NCBI RefSeq assembly: GCF_030711405.1
Contig: NZ_JAULSI010000008.1
Span: forward strand, 1-64,000
From: Massilia brevitalea
GTDB taxonomy: Bacteria > Pseudomonadota > Gammaproteobacteria > Burkholderiales > Burkholderiaceae_D
Direction: 5' to 3'
DNA: 64,000 bases
The notes below the pieces were generated by a model. The model was not told where the DNA came from. It saw only the letters and a program-made list of their open reading frames with translations, and ran no database searches. This document shows positions 40,579 to 49,456 of this stretch, piece by piece (position 1 is the stretch's first letter; the number at the start of each line of letters is the position of its first letter). Both the position numbers and the translations under genes were made by a program.

Positions 40579-41603
40579 TCTACCCCTGGCAGCAAACCGC
40601 CTGGACCCGCCTGCAGCAGATGCGCGAGCGCTTGCCGCATGCGATCCTGTTTCATGGCCCGGCCGGCATCGGCAAGGCCGACTTCATCGAAACCTTTGCG
40701 CAAGCGCTCTTGTGCGAAAACGTACAAGCCGACGGCCATGCCTGCGGCGCCTGCGCGTCCTGCGGCTGGTTCGTCCAGCACAACCACCCCGACTACCGGC
40801 GCGTGCGTCCGGAAGCGCTGGAAGACGAACCCGCGCCGGAAGGCGAAGAGGGCGGCGAGGGCGACAAGAAGTCGAAGTCGGCCAAGGCGCCCTCGAAAGA
40901 GATCAAGATCGAGCAGATCCGCAACCTGGCGGACTTCATGAACATCTCGACCCACCGCCAGGGTTTGCGGGTGGTGGTGCTGTATCCGGCCGAGGCGCTG
41001 AACATGCCGGCCTCGAACGCCCTGCTGAAGACGCTGGAAGAGCCGCCGCCGGGCACCGTCTTCTTGCTGGCCTCGAACGGGCTGGATCGCCTGTTGCCGA
41101 CGATCCTGTCGCGCTGCCGCAAGTTCGCGCTGCCGATGCCGGACCACCCGGCGGCCCTGGCCTGGCTGAAGGAGCAGGGCGTGCCCGATGCCGACAGCTG
41201 GCTGCGCGAAGAAGGCGGCGCCCCGCTGGCGGCCCGCACCCAGGCCGAGAACGGCAGCCGCGAGGAACTCGAGGCCCTGCTGCACTTCCTGGCGCGGCCG
41301 TCTACGGATAGCGCACTGCGCAGTGCCGAAAAACTCAGCAAGACGCCGCTGTCCGCGCTCGTGGCCTGGCAGCAGCGCTGGCTGTACGACCTGCTGTCGA
41401 TGAAATTGTCCGGTGTGGTGCGTTACTATCCGCGCTACCAGAAGGAACTTGCCGCTCTGGCCGGTCATGTGCACACTGCAAATGTGTTGCGTGCGGTAAA
41501 GTCTGCGAACGAGCGGCGCGCGGTGGCGGATCATCCGTTGTCGGCTAAACTGTTCGTCGAAGACATGCTGCTCGATTACACGTCCTGCTGCAGCCCCGTC
41601 TGA
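40575..41603 (+). CDS. holB: DNA polymerase III subunit delta'
   Basis: A 342-residue clamp-loader subunit. The nucleotide-binding motif is degenerate (GPAGIGKAD) as in other delta' chains. The zinc-binding cysteines are in [12 protein letters not shown], and the sensor region [17 protein letters not shown] and arginine-finger SRC are present. A charged, Lys/Glu/Gly-rich insert at about 80-110 breaks the usual spacing. The start codon is GTG at 40575, overlapping the tmk stop. It is followed by a PilZ gene after 21 bases, again the conserved order. Confidence 0.94.
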   Translation: MIYPWQQTAWTRLQQMRERLPHAILFHGPAGIGKADFIETFAQALLCENVQADGHACGACASCGWFVQHNHPDYRRVRPEALEDEPAPEGEEGGEGDKKSKSAKAPSKEIKIEQIRNLADFMNISTHRQGLRVVVLYPAEALNMPASNALLKTLEEPPPGTVFLLASNGLDRLLPTILSRCRKFALPMPDHPAALAWLKEQGVPDADSWLREEGGAPLAARTQAENGSREELEALLHFLARPSTDSALRSAEKLSKTPLSALVAWQQRWLYDLLSMKLSGVVRYYPRYQKELAALAGHVHTANVLRAVKSANERRAVADHPLSAKLFVEDMLLDYTSCCSPV

Positions 41604-41624
41604 GCCCTGTCTGAAAGGAAAGCG

Positions 41625-42023
41625 ATGAGCGGCAATCTGAGCGCTAACATGAGTGGCAACACCACCGACCCGAATACCTCGCTGCCGCGACCGGCGGTCC
41701 TGTCGCTGTCGATCAAGGAAAAGGCGGCCCTGTACGCCGCCTACATGCCCTTCCTGAAGAACGGCGGCCTGTTCGTGCCGACCAACAAGCCGTACAAGAT
41801 CGGCGACGAGATCTACCTCATCCTGTCGCTGATGGAAGACCCTGCCAAGTACCCGATCGCCGGCAAGGTGGCCTGGATCACCCCGGCCGGCGCCAACAAT
41901 AGCAAGGCGCAAGGCGTCGGCGTGCATTTCCCGGCCGACGAGACCGGCCAGCGCGCCAAGGCCCGCATCGAAGAAATCCTCGGCGCCGCGTTGCGCTCCT
42001 CGCGCGCCACCCATACCCTGTAA
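41625..42023 (+). CDS. pilZ: PilZ-domain protein (type IV pilus type)
   Basis: A 132-residue PilZ protein of the group encoded next to holB and required for type IV pilus assembly in Pseudomonas and Xanthomonas. The core NGGLFVPT and the IAGKVAWITPAGANN strands are clear. The RxxxR motif needed to bind c-di-GMP is not visible, as in that PilZ orthologue group, so it probably works by protein contact. A Ser/Asn/Thr-rich N-terminal 25 residues has no clear fold. AAAGGAAAG precedes the ATG. Confidence 0.88.
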   Translation: MSGNLSANMSGNTTDPNTSLPRPAVLSLSIKEKAALYAAYMPFLKNGGLFVPTNKPYKIGDEIYLILSLMEDPAKYPIAGKVAWITPAGANNSKAQGVGVHFPADETGQRAKARIEEILGAALRSSRATHTL

Positions 42024-42045
42024 CTTTCTTTTTAACCCTCCGTTC

Positions 42046-42567
42046 ATGCCGTCCTACGTCCACCGCCTTGCCCGCCGCGACGACTTGCCCGTCATCGTCG
42101 ACATCTACAATTCCACCATCGCCTCGCGTGAGGTCACCGCCGATACCGAGCCGGTCTCGGTCGAATCGCGCGTCGGCTGGTTCAACGACCACACGCCGGA
42201 ACGCCGCCCGCTGTGGACCATCCACGATGCCGCCGATACTTCGGCGGACCCGGAAGTCATCGGCTGGATGTCGTACTCGAATTTCTATGGCCGCCCCGCG
42301 TATTCGGGCACGGCCGAGCTGTCGATCTACATCGCAGAGCGTTGGCGCGGCAAGGGACTGGGCAAGTACTGCCTGGAGCAGGCGATCGCGTTTGCGCCAC
42401 AGATCAAGGTGCACACGCTGCTCGGTTTCATCTTCGGCCACAACGCACCGAGCCTGGCGCTGTTCCGCAAGTTCGGCTTCGATACCTGGGCCAACTTCCC
42501 GCGTGTGGCGAACCTGGATGGGGTCGAGCGCGACCTGATTATCCTCGGCAAGCGCGTGGTCGACTAA
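42046..42567 (+). CDS. GNAT family N-acetyltransferase (phosphinothricin type)
   Basis: A 173-residue GNAT acetyltransferase of the Pat/Bar/MnaT type. It starts with a short strand, then LPVIVDIYNSTIASREVTADTEPVS, a family signature; the acetyl-CoA loop is RWRGKGLGKYCLEQAI; NAPSLALFRKFGFDTW is the C-terminal signature. Such enzymes acetylate methionine sulfone/sulfoximine or phosphinothricin, but the in vivo substrate is often unknown. It starts 22 bases after pilZ with no strong ribosome binding site and is followed by tatD. Confidence 0.88.
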   Translation: MPSYVHRLARRDDLPVIVDIYNSTIASREVTADTEPVSVESRVGWFNDHTPERRPLWTIHDAADTSADPEVIGWMSYSNFYGRPAYSGTAELSIYIAERWRGKGLGKYCLEQAIAFAPQIKVHTLLGFIFGHNAPSLALFRKFGFDTWANFPRVANLDGVERDLIILGKRVVD

Positions 42568-42633
42568 TTCGCACCTGAAAGGCCGGCGCCCGGCTGCGTG
42601 GCACAGTCAGGCGCCTGCCTTTACAATGTCGGC

Positions 42634-43416
42634 ATGTACATCGATTCCCACTGCCACATCAATTTCCCCGAGCTGGCCGCCCGGATGCCCGAGATCCTGG
42701 CCAAGATGGCCGAGAACAAGGTCACGCACGCCATGTGCGTGTCGGTCAATTTGCCGGAATTTCCCTCGGTGCTCGCCCTGGCCGAGCAATATCCCCACAT
42801 CTTTGCCTCGGTCGGCGTCCATCCCGACTATGAAGACACGCCCGAGCCGAGCGTGCAGCAGCTGGTCGAGCTGGCCGATCACCCGAAGATCATCGCCATC
42901 GGCGAGACCGGCCTCGACTACTACCGCCTGGAGGGCGACCTCGAATGGCAGCGCGAGCGTTTCCGCACGCATATACGGGCCTCGCGCGAAACCCGTAAAC
43001 CGCTGATCATCCATACCCGCTCGGCCAGCGCCGATACCATCCGCATCCTGCAGGAAGAGCGCGCGGCGGTGCAAGAGGGCGGTGTGGCCGGCGTGATGCA
43101 CTGCTTTACCGAGTCGCTGGAAGTGGCCGAGGCGGCGATCGAGATGGGCTTCTATATTTCCTTCTCCGGCATCGTGACCTTCAAGAGCGCCAGAGACTTG
43201 CAGGAAGTGGCGCGCACGATTCCGCTGGAACGCATCCTGATCGAAACCGATTCGCCCTACCTGGCGCCGGTGCCCTACCGCGGCAAGGTGAACGAGCCGG
43301 GCTACGTGCCGCACGTGGCCGAGTTCATCGCGAACCTGAAAGGCGTGCCGCTGCGCGAAGTGGCGGACCGCACCTCCGAAAACTTCTTCAACCTGTTCCA
43401 GCACGCCAGGGCCTGA
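42634..43416 (+). CDS. tatD: TatD family hydrolase (deoxyribonuclease)
   Basis: A 260-residue metal-dependent DNase/hydrolase of the TatD/YcfH family. It has the metal ligands H6 and H8 in DSHCH, GETGLDYYR near residue 90, HTRSA and the LIETDSPYL motif. An open frame extends 36 bases upstream but the family N-terminus is MYIDSHCH. As in many genomes, the YcfH-type member lies just after tmk-holB-pilZ. One base separates its stop from the ankyrin gene start. Confidence 0.95.
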   Translation: MYIDSHCHINFPELAARMPEILAKMAENKVTHAMCVSVNLPEFPSVLALAEQYPHIFASVGVHPDYEDTPEPSVQQLVELADHPKIIAIGETGLDYYRLEGDLEWQRERFRTHIRASRETRKPLIIHTRSASADTIRILQEERAAVQEGGVAGVMHCFTESLEVAEAAIEMGFYISFSGIVTFKSARDLQEVARTIPLERILIETDSPYLAPVPYRGKVNEPGYVPHVAEFIANLKGVPLREVADRTSENFFNLFQHARA

Positions 43417-43417
43417 C

Positions 43418-44113
43418 ATGATCCGCAAACGCCGCGTTCTCCTCCAAGGCATCCTGTTCGCGATGTGCGCCGGCGCCGGCCTGGTCCATGCCGTCCCGGC
43501 CGCCGCAGCGACCCCGGCCGCACCGGACGGGCGCCAGCTGACCGCCTTCTTCCGCGCGGTCCAGCTTGACGATGCCAGGACCGTGAACGCGATGATCGGC
43601 AGCGTCGTGAATGCGAATCAACCGAATCCCCTCGGCGGCGAGCCGGGCCTGGTGCTGGCGGTGCGTGAAGACGCGCTGCGCGTGGTGGAGGCCTTTCTTG
43701 CCCATCCGGGCACCGATCTCGAAGCAAAGGCCGCAAACGGCAATACCGCGCTGATGATGGCGGCCTTCAAGCGCAACCGGCCGGTGATCGAGGCCTTGCT
43801 GGCGAAGGGGGCAAAGGTCAACCAGCCGGGCTGGACGGCGCTGCACTATGCGGCGGCGGCCGGCGACAACGAGATCGTCGCGCTGTTATTGAAGCACGGC
43901 GCCCGGATCGACCAGGCTTCGCCCCTGAAGAGCGGCGCGTATACGCCCTTGATGATGGCGGCGCGCGAAGGCAAGGACGATACGGCGCTGCTGCTCATGC
44001 ACCACGGGGCCAAGCCGTCCCTGAAGAACAGCGAGGGACTGACGCCGGAGCAGCTCGCCGACCGGGCGGGCAAGACGCGCGTGGCCCAGGCGATTCGTCA
44101 GGCCAGCCGCTGA
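43418..44113 (+). CDS. Periplasmic ankyrin-repeat protein
   Basis: A 231-residue exported protein with an N-terminal signal peptide (about 1-33, Ala-rich end). Four ankyrin repeats are visible from about residue 70: EPGLVLAVREDALRVVEAFL, NGNTALMMAAFKRNRPVIEALL, GWTALHYAAAAGDNEIVALLL and YTPLMMAAREGKDDTALLL. It is co-transcribed with tatD, a pair seen in other Burkholderiales. Its partner is unknown; ankyrin stacks act as binding modules. Confidence 0.88.
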   Translation: MIRKRRVLLQGILFAMCAGAGLVHAVPAAAATPAAPDGRQLTAFFRAVQLDDARTVNAMIGSVVNANQPNPLGGEPGLVLAVREDALRVVEAFLAHPGTDLEAKAANGNTALMMAAFKRNRPVIEALLAKGAKVNQPGWTALHYAAAAGDNEIVALLLKHGARIDQASPLKSGAYTPLMMAAREGKDDTALLLMHHGAKPSLKNSEGLTPEQLADRAGKTRVAQAIRQASR

Positions 44114-44261
44114 GTTCCCCCTACTTTCCTGTCACGCATCGGTAGGCGCGACACAGGGCATCTCGATACTTGCTGTTTGAATAAGAAGCAGGTATCGTTG
44201 ACTTTTCGTTTCCGCTGGACATGTTTATGCCGCGATGCGTCTTCCCCCTGCGTGAACTCCC

Positions 44262-45200
44262 ATGAGCGCCGCGATCTCGCTTGCCGGCGTCGACAAGCGC
44301 CTCGGCGGCCGCGACATCCTGTGCCAGCTGTCGCTGGACGTTCCCGCCGGCAGCGTATTCGCCTTTCTCGGAAATAACGGCGCCGGCAAGTCCACCACCA
44401 TTCGTCTCCTCACCGGCCTGCTCGATGCCGACCGCGGCAAGGTCGAGGTGCTCGGCCGTCCGATCCGTTCCGCGCGCATGGCGCTGCTGCGCGAGGTCGG
44501 CTGCCTGGTCGATTCGCCAGCGCTGTACCCGAACCTGACGGCCGCCGAGTTCCTCGAGATTGGCCGCCGCATCAAGGGCTTGCCGCTGGCGGAGAGCGGA
44601 CGCGTGCTCGACGTCGTGGGGCTGGCCGGCAGCACCCGCACGCGTATTGCAGGCTTTTCGCTGGGCATGCGCCAGCGCCTGGCCCTGGCCCATGCCATGC
44701 TCGGCAATCCCCGCCTGCTGATTCTCGACGAGCCCGGCAACGGCCTCGATCCGCAAGGCATGCGCGACATCCGCACCTTGCTGGCCAGCCTGCCGCAGCA
44801 GACCGGCTGCACCGTTTTTCTCTCCAGTCACCAGATCGACGAAGTGGAGAAGATCGCCACCCACCTGGCCGTGCTGCATGGCGGCCGCGTGCTGTGCCAG
44901 GAAGCGGTGCCGCAGTTGCTGGCGCGCCAGCCGGGCATGTTCCTGCTCGAGGTGGACGACAGCTGCCGGGCGCTGGCGCTGCTGGCAGGCCTGGGCCTCA
45001 CGGCGCGGGCCACAGGAACGCGGATGCTCGAGATCGGCCCCATCGCCGCTGCGCAAGGTCCGCGCATGCACTCGGCGCTGGTCGGGGCCGGGCTGGCGCT
45101 GTACCAGTCGGTGTACCGCACGTCCAACCTGGAACAATGGTTCCTCGACATCACCAACCCGGAGGAAGTGCGCCATGCTCGCGACCCTGTTCCGGCTTGA
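44262..45200 (+). CDS. ABC transporter ATP-binding protein, exporter type
   Basis: A 312-residue ATPase with Walker A GNNGAGKST, signature FSLGMRQRLALAHA, Walker B LLILDEPGNGLDPQG and the H-loop SSHQ. The C-terminal 80 residues form the extra domain typical of bacitracin/lantibiotic-resistance-like or Nod/CcmA-type exporters. It overlaps the permease gene by 26 bases. No strong ribosome binding site lies before the ATG. The substrate is unknown; antimicrobial-peptide immunity is a common role for this class but is not proven here. Confidence 0.88.
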   Translation: MSAAISLAGVDKRLGGRDILCQLSLDVPAGSVFAFLGNNGAGKSTTIRLLTGLLDADRGKVEVLGRPIRSARMALLREVGCLVDSPALYPNLTAAEFLEIGRRIKGLPLAESGRVLDVVGLAGSTRTRIAGFSLGMRQRLALAHAMLGNPRLLILDEPGNGLDPQGMRDIRTLLASLPQQTGCTVFLSSHQIDEVEKIATHLAVLHGGRVLCQEAVPQLLARQPGMFLLEVDDSCRALALLAGLGLTARATGTRMLEIGPIAAAQGPRMHSALVGAGLALYQSVYRTSNLEQWFLDITNPEEVRHARDPVPA

Positions 45201-45909
45201 GGTATTGAAGGCACGCCGCTCCCTGGCCCTGCTCATGGTGCTGGCCTGTCCGCTGATGGTGGTGCTCCTGAATACCGGGCTGCTGCTGCGCCATGCCGGT
45301 CCGGATGGGATCGGCGCCAGGGCCTGGCAAGGCTTCTGGATGGGCAACCAGGCCGTGTGGTGCTACTTCATGCTGCCGCTCTACCTGGCGCTATGTACCG
45401 GCCTGGTGAACGCGGTCGAGCATCGGCAGAACGGCTGGCGCCTGATGCTGACGTTGCCGGTCGGCGCGCGCCGCCTGTACCTGGCGAAGCTGCTGGTGGC
45501 GCTGGCGATGGCGGCCCTGGCCCACTTGTGCCTGTTGCTGCTGGCAATGGCGGTTGGCGTCCTGCTGCTGGGCGGGAGCGCCGGGGCAGAGCCGGCCAGG
45601 GCCATGGCGACGGCCCTGCTGGCGGCGCTGGCGGCGAGTCTCCCCGTACTGGTGCTCCAGCACACGCTCAGCTGGACCAGCCAGAACATCGTGCTGCCGC
45701 TGGCGCTCGGCGTGTGCGCCACCATGGGCATCATCCAGCTCGGCAGTTCGGAGTACTGGCGCTTCTTCCCCTGGACCTATCCGCTGATGGCGGCCAACGG
45801 CAGCGATCCGGCCATGCGCCAGGCCGCCCTGGTGCTGGGCCTGGGCAGCGGCCTGGTGCTGCTGGCGCTTGGCTGCTGGTGGGCCGGGCACCGCCGCCAG
45901 CCAGCCTGA
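45175..45909 (+). CDS. ABC transporter permease, ABC-2/lantibiotic type
   Basis: A 244-residue permease with six hydrophobic segments at about 12-35, 57-77, 98-125, 138-160, 165-190 and 215-240. It starts MLATLFRLEVLKARRSLALL, a motif of ABC-2 permeases, with GGAGG ten bases upstream inside the ATPase gene. It forms a transporter with the preceding ATPase. The pattern of small permease plus extended ATPase resembles bacteriocin self-immunity and antibiotic-resistance exporters. Confidence 0.87.
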   Translation: MLATLFRLEVLKARRSLALLMVLACPLMVVLLNTGLLLRHAGPDGIGARAWQGFWMGNQAVWCYFMLPLYLALCTGLVNAVEHRQNGWRLMLTLPVGARRLYLAKLLVALAMAALAHLCLLLLAMAVGVLLLGGSAGAEPARAMATALLAALAASLPVLVLQHTLSWTSQNIVLPLALGVCATMGIIQLGSSEYWRFFPWTYPLMAANGSDPAMRQAALVLGLGSGLVLLALGCWWAGHRRQPA

Positions 45910-46035
45910 ACGGGAGCCACCCGCTTGTCGGCGCTTGCGGCCGTTCAGCCCCGCACGGACCCCATTCGTCGCACAGCGCTGGCAAGCAATGGGTGGCTTG
46001 CCTACACTGGCCGCTCGTTCATCTTACCGGAGCGC

Positions 46036-46239
46036 ATGATGCTGGGCTTCCTGCTGTGGCTGCTTTTACTCGTCCTGTGCTGGCCATTGGCCTTGCTGGC
46101 GCTGCTGGCCTGGCCGCTGGTCTGGCTGCTGCTCCTGCCCCTGCGCCTGCTGGGAATCGGCGTCGAAGCCGTGTTCGCGCTGCTGCGCGCCGTCGTCCTG
46201 CTGCCGGCGCGTATCCTCGGTTTCTCGCCAGGACGCTGA
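46036..46239 (+). CDS. Small Leu-rich membrane peptide, unknown
   Basis: A 67-residue peptide: a strongly hydrophobic, Leu/Trp-rich N-terminal half (about 2-38) and a second hydrophobic segment (about 40-58), ending Arg-Phe-Ser-Pro-Gly-Arg. GGAG lies before the ATG at 46036. Low-complexity composition and the small size leave doubt; a similar membrane peptide is common in Burkholderiales but I cannot name a family. It lies after the ABC permease with a 126-base gap. Confidence 0.5.
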   Translation: MMLGFLLWLLLLVLCWPLALLALLAWPLVWLLLLPLRLLGIGVEAVFALLRAVVLLPARILGFSPGR

Positions 46240-46380
46240 GCGGAGCGCCGCCCGGCGATTCGTCGCCCGGCGGTTCGCACTCCGTTGAGTGGGGCAATTA
46301 ACAGACGCGCGTATCGTGCTTCGTTACTGTGGAGTCATCCGCTTTCATCCGAAAGCGAGCTTTAACGTAAGGAAACGATT

Positions 46381-46605
46381 ATGCGCCTGGACATCTACCG
46401 CAGAGCCGAAAGCGACGGCAAGTTCTCCTACTTGGTCGTGCCGGAATCCCGCAACATCCCTGAAGAAGCGACCAATACCGATTGGGAAGTGGAGGCCCGC
46501 GCCTTCGAAGTCGACGACAATGCCGAGCAACTGCCCGACTACGACATCGACAACCTGAATGGCCAGCTCTCCGAAAAGGGCTATGCCATGACGGCGCTGC
46601 ATTGA
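46381..46605 (+). CDS. Small hypothetical protein (DUF6139-like)
   Basis: A 74-residue acidic protein: RLDIYRRAESDGKFSYLVVP at the start, then a Glu/Asp-rich middle and a C-terminal LSEKGYAMTALH. TAAGGAAACGATT gives a good ribosome binding site. No membrane segment or signal peptide. I believe it matches a small conserved Oxalobacteraceae domain-of-unknown-function family, but this needs a search. It is a single gene. Confidence 0.68.
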   Translation: MRLDIYRRAESDGKFSYLVVPESRNIPEEATNTDWEVEARAFEVDDNAEQLPDYDIDNLNGQLSEKGYAMTALH

Positions 46606-46801
46606 TGTAGCGCGCGGCGCGTTCCGCGGCTGGCTTGTTGGTGCGCTTCGGCGACACTTGCGGCAGCCTCGATACGTGCTTCGTCATGAACGCGACAGTC
46701 CGCTGTCGATTTCGCCGGGCGCCAAACGGCCGCCTGGCGGATATGCTATTCTTGCGCCCTGTTTAATTCGATGCTGACCGCGTGGTCAGTTCTGGGAGTG
46801 C

Positions 46802-47704
46802 ATGATGAAGTGGGTGGTAATCGGTTTCTATTTTCTCTCGATCCTCCACATCCATTTCCGCGGCAAGGTGCGCCTGCCGTTCGGACGCCAGCTGTTCGAC
46901 CATTCGTCGTTCATGGCCCCGATTAACATCTTCATGCATCTGTTCTCGAAGGTGCGGAGCACGCCCTACATCCCGGTGCGCGAATTCCCCGACCTGGCGC
47001 CGCTGCAGCAGAACTGGCAAGTCATCCGCGCCGAAGCCGAGAACATGCTGGCGCTGAAGAAGATCAAGGCCGCCGAGCAGAACGACGACGCCGGGTTCAA
47101 TTCCTTCTTCAAGACCGGCTGGAAGCGCTTCTACCTGAAGTGGTACGACGCCAGCCACCCGTCGGCCCAGCGCCTGTGCCCGCAGACCTATGCGCTGCTG
47201 CAGTCGATTCCTTCGGTAAAAGCCGCGATGTTCGCCGAGCTGCCGCCTGGCGCCAAGCTGAACCCGCACCGCGACCCGTTTGCCGGTTCGATGCGCTACC
47301 ACCTGGGCCTGGCCACGCCGAACGACGACCGCTGCTTCATCGACGTCGACGGCCAGCGCCACAGCTGGCGCGACGGCGAAGGCGTGATCTTCGACGAAAC
47401 CTTCATCCACTGGGCCATCAACGGCAGCGACAGCGACCGCGTGATTTTGTTCTGCGACGTCGAGCGCCCGATGCGCTACCGCTGGATGCAGGCCATCAAC
47501 CGCTGGCTCGGCCGCACCATGATGACGGCCGCCAGCTCGCCGAACGAGACCGGCGACCAGACCGGCATGGTCAGCAAACTGTTCCGCATCTCGCACGTGA
47601 TGGGACAGTACCGCCGCCGGTATAAAGCCTGGAACAAGACCGCGTACAAGGTCACCAAGGTGGCGCTGATTGTCGGCGTGGCTGCGTTGATCTACTGGAT
47701 CTGA
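46802..47704 (+). CDS. lpxO: Aspartyl/asparaginyl beta-hydroxylase, LpxO-like lipid A hydroxylase
   Basis: A 300-residue Fe(II)/2-oxoglutarate dioxygenase. The N-terminal membrane helix (about 1-18) and a C-terminal helix (about 280-298) place it at the inner membrane. The metal-binding motif is HRDPFAGSMRYHLGL with the distal H in FDETFIHWAIN, and the 2-oxoglutarate Arg follows in DRVILFCDVERP. The length and motifs fit LpxO, which adds a 2-OH to a lipid A acyl chain. Close paralogs hydroxylate ornithine lipids, so the substrate is not fixed. It ends with a strong terminator. Confidence 0.88.
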   Translation: MMKWVVIGFYFLSILHIHFRGKVRLPFGRQLFDHSSFMAPINIFMHLFSKVRSTPYIPVREFPDLAPLQQNWQVIRAEAENMLALKKIKAAEQNDDAGFNSFFKTGWKRFYLKWYDASHPSAQRLCPQTYALLQSIPSVKAAMFAELPPGAKLNPHRDPFAGSMRYHLGLATPNDDRCFIDVDGQRHSWRDGEGVIFDETFIHWAINGSDSDRVILFCDVERPMRYRWMQAINRWLGRTMMTAASSPNETGDQTGMVSKLFRISHVMGQYRRRYKAWNKTAYKVTKVALIVGVAALIYWI

Positions 47705-47735
47705 TCCGCGCCGCTGGTCATCCCGCTTGCTGAAG

Positions 47736-47764
47736 GCGCCGCATTCGTTGCGGCGCTTTTTTTT
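47736..47764 (+). terminator. Terminator of the lpxO-like gene
   Basis: The stem GCGCCGCA / TGCGGCGC with loop TTCGT is followed by eight T residues, 32 bases after the stop. Confidence 0.9.
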
Positions 47765-47806
47765 CGCCGCTTTTTGTCGCTTCTGCGCCGCTTCCGGACG
47801 AAGGCC

Positions 47807-48244
47807 TCAATGGTAGACCAGCACCGGAATCGCACTGTGCACCAGCACTTTCTGCGTCTCGCTGCCGAGCAGCATGCCGGTGATGCCGTGGCGGCCGTGC
47901 GAGGCCATGACGATCAGGTCGCAGCCGCGCTCGCGCGCCGCCTGCAGGATCGCCTCGTAGGGCTGGTTCGAGCGCCCGATGAGACTGGCATAGGGCACGC
48001 CGGCGCTGCGCGCGGCATGCTCGGCCACGGCCAGGACCTTCGCGCCGCGCGCTTCGCTCGTGGCCAGGTATTCGTCCTCGGTGGTGGCCAGCATCTCGGC
48101 GTCGGCGGTGAAGGTGCGGAAGTCGGGCAGGGCAGTGAAGCCCACCACCTGGGCCCCGACGTCTTTGGCGAAGCTGACGCCGGCCAGCACGGCGCGTTCC
48201 GACAGCTCGGAACCATCGGTGGGCAACAGGATGTGCTTGAACAT
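47807..48244 (-). CDS. Universal stress protein UspA family
   Basis: A 145-residue single-domain Usp. It begins MFKHILLPTDGSE, and ends with the ATP-binding loop G-x2-G-x9-GSE in SHGRHGITGMLLGSETQKVL. Such ATP-binding members help survive nutrient and oxidative stress. The ATG at 48244 has GAGGAG in front; open frame upstream is ignored. It is convergent with the lpxO-like gene. Target unknown. Confidence 0.92.
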   Translation of the reverse strand: MFKHILLPTDGSELSERAVLAGVSFAKDVGAQVVGFTALPDFRTFTADAEMLATTEDEYLATSEARGAKVLAVAEHAARSAGVPYASLIGRSNQPYEAILQAARERGCDLIVMASHGRHGITGMLLGSETQKVLVHSAIPVLVYH

Positions 48245-48352
48245 GGTCACTCCTCGGGTTGGCGCGCTGGGCACGCGGACGGACCCAGTCTGCCGGTCGA
48301 GGGGGCGTGGCGTTTGATGCCGCTCAATCGCGCGCCGGCGACCCCGCCGCCT

Positions 48353-49348
48353 TCACTCCGAAGGATCGGGCGTCACGCGCGTGAGCTTGTAGTCGGCGGC
48401 GGAGCGTTCCAGGGCCAGGCCCAGCACGTCCTTCAGCTCGTCAGGCTGGGTGCCGCTGTCGAGCTGGCGCCGGGCGAAGGTATTGCGCAGGGTGCGCCCG
48501 CCGGCGCGCGACAGGTCCATGCCGGCGCGCTCGAAGGTGGCGCGCATCTGAACGTACACCGTCTTCCGGGTCAGCCTGGCGCCGCCCACGTTGGCCGGGA
48601 ACACGAACTCGCCCGGAATCTCCATCGCCTCGCGCTCCTGCAGCCAGGGCAGCAGCTCCTCGACGCCTTCGCGCGGCAGGGTGACGGCATGTTCGTGGCT
48701 GGTGTCGTGCTTTTCGTCGGGGGTGATGGTCAGCACGACAGCGCCGTCTAAGCCGGGCTGGCTGCCCACCTCGCCAAGCAGCAGGCCCACGGCTTCCGAT
48801 ACGCGCAGCCCGGCCAGCGCGATCACCACCTGCATGGCGCGGTCGCGCCGGCGCTTCCAGCCGTCGAAAGGCGTGTTGCGGCGCTTGCGCGGGGTGTCGG
48901 CGGGGAGGGCGGCGAAGAAGCGCTGCAGTTGGTCCTCCGACAGGGTGCGGCCGGCCTCGTCCTTCGTCATGTGGGCGCGGTCGATGCCGAGGATGGCCAA
49001 CTGCGCCGGATTCGGGTCCACGGCCAGGTGCTCGTAGCAGCGCTCCAGCAGGCGCAGGTAGCGGTAGGCGATCTTGCTGTTCAGGACACGCTTGCCCTTG
49101 ACCGTGCGATTGATGAAGCGGTGCAGGTCGGCATGGGTAAGGGTGGAGAAGGCGAGACCCTGTTCCATGCACCAGCCTGCAAAGTTCTGGAACATGAAAA
49201 CGTAGATCCGGGCCGACTCGGCGGACAGCACCCGCAGCGTGCCGTCGGCGCGCTGGCGTCGCCCGGTCTCGGCAAACGCGGTGCTGGCGATGAACGCCTT
49301 GAAGGCGGGGACGGGATCGCGATCCCAGGAAACGATGGTCGGCATCAT
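48353..49348 (-). CDS. Tyrosine recombinase / site-specific integrase, solo
   Basis: A 331-residue phage-type integrase. The N-terminal SAM-like DNA-binding domain covers about 13-115 and the catalytic domain 135-325. The first arginine is R182 (AGLRVSEAVGL), the RxxR block is R285-T-L-R288 where HxxR is usual, and the nucleophile is Y320. The canonical LGH is LGL at 310-312, so two catalytic positions deviate. No phage gene or excisionase accompanies it. Its start region faces five perfect 97-bp tandem repeats at 49457-49941; an AC-rich, G-poor leader lies between. Whether it acts on those repeats is unknown. Confidence 0.86.
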   Translation of the reverse strand: MMPTIVSWDRDPVPAFKAFIASTAFAETGRRQRADGTLRVLSAESARIYVFMFQNFAGWCMEQGLAFSTLTHADLHRFINRTVKGKRVLNSKIAYRYLRLLERCYEHLAVDPNPAQLAILGIDRAHMTKDEAGRTLSEDQLQRFFAALPADTPRKRRNTPFDGWKRRRDRAMQVVIALAGLRVSEAVGLLLGEVGSQPGLDGAVVLTITPDEKHDTSHEHAVTLPREGVEELLPWLQEREAMEIPGEFVFPANVGGARLTRKTVYVQMRATFERAGMDLSRAGGRTLRNTFARRQLDSGTQPDELKDVLGLALERSAADYKLTRVTPDPSE

Positions 49349-49456
49349 GCGCTCACATTAAACAGACATACGCTACCCTAACATAAAAACGTAACTAACC
49401 AACAAAACACAAAAACCAAAACGAAAAAATATCCGCTTCGGACTACGGACACGAAA

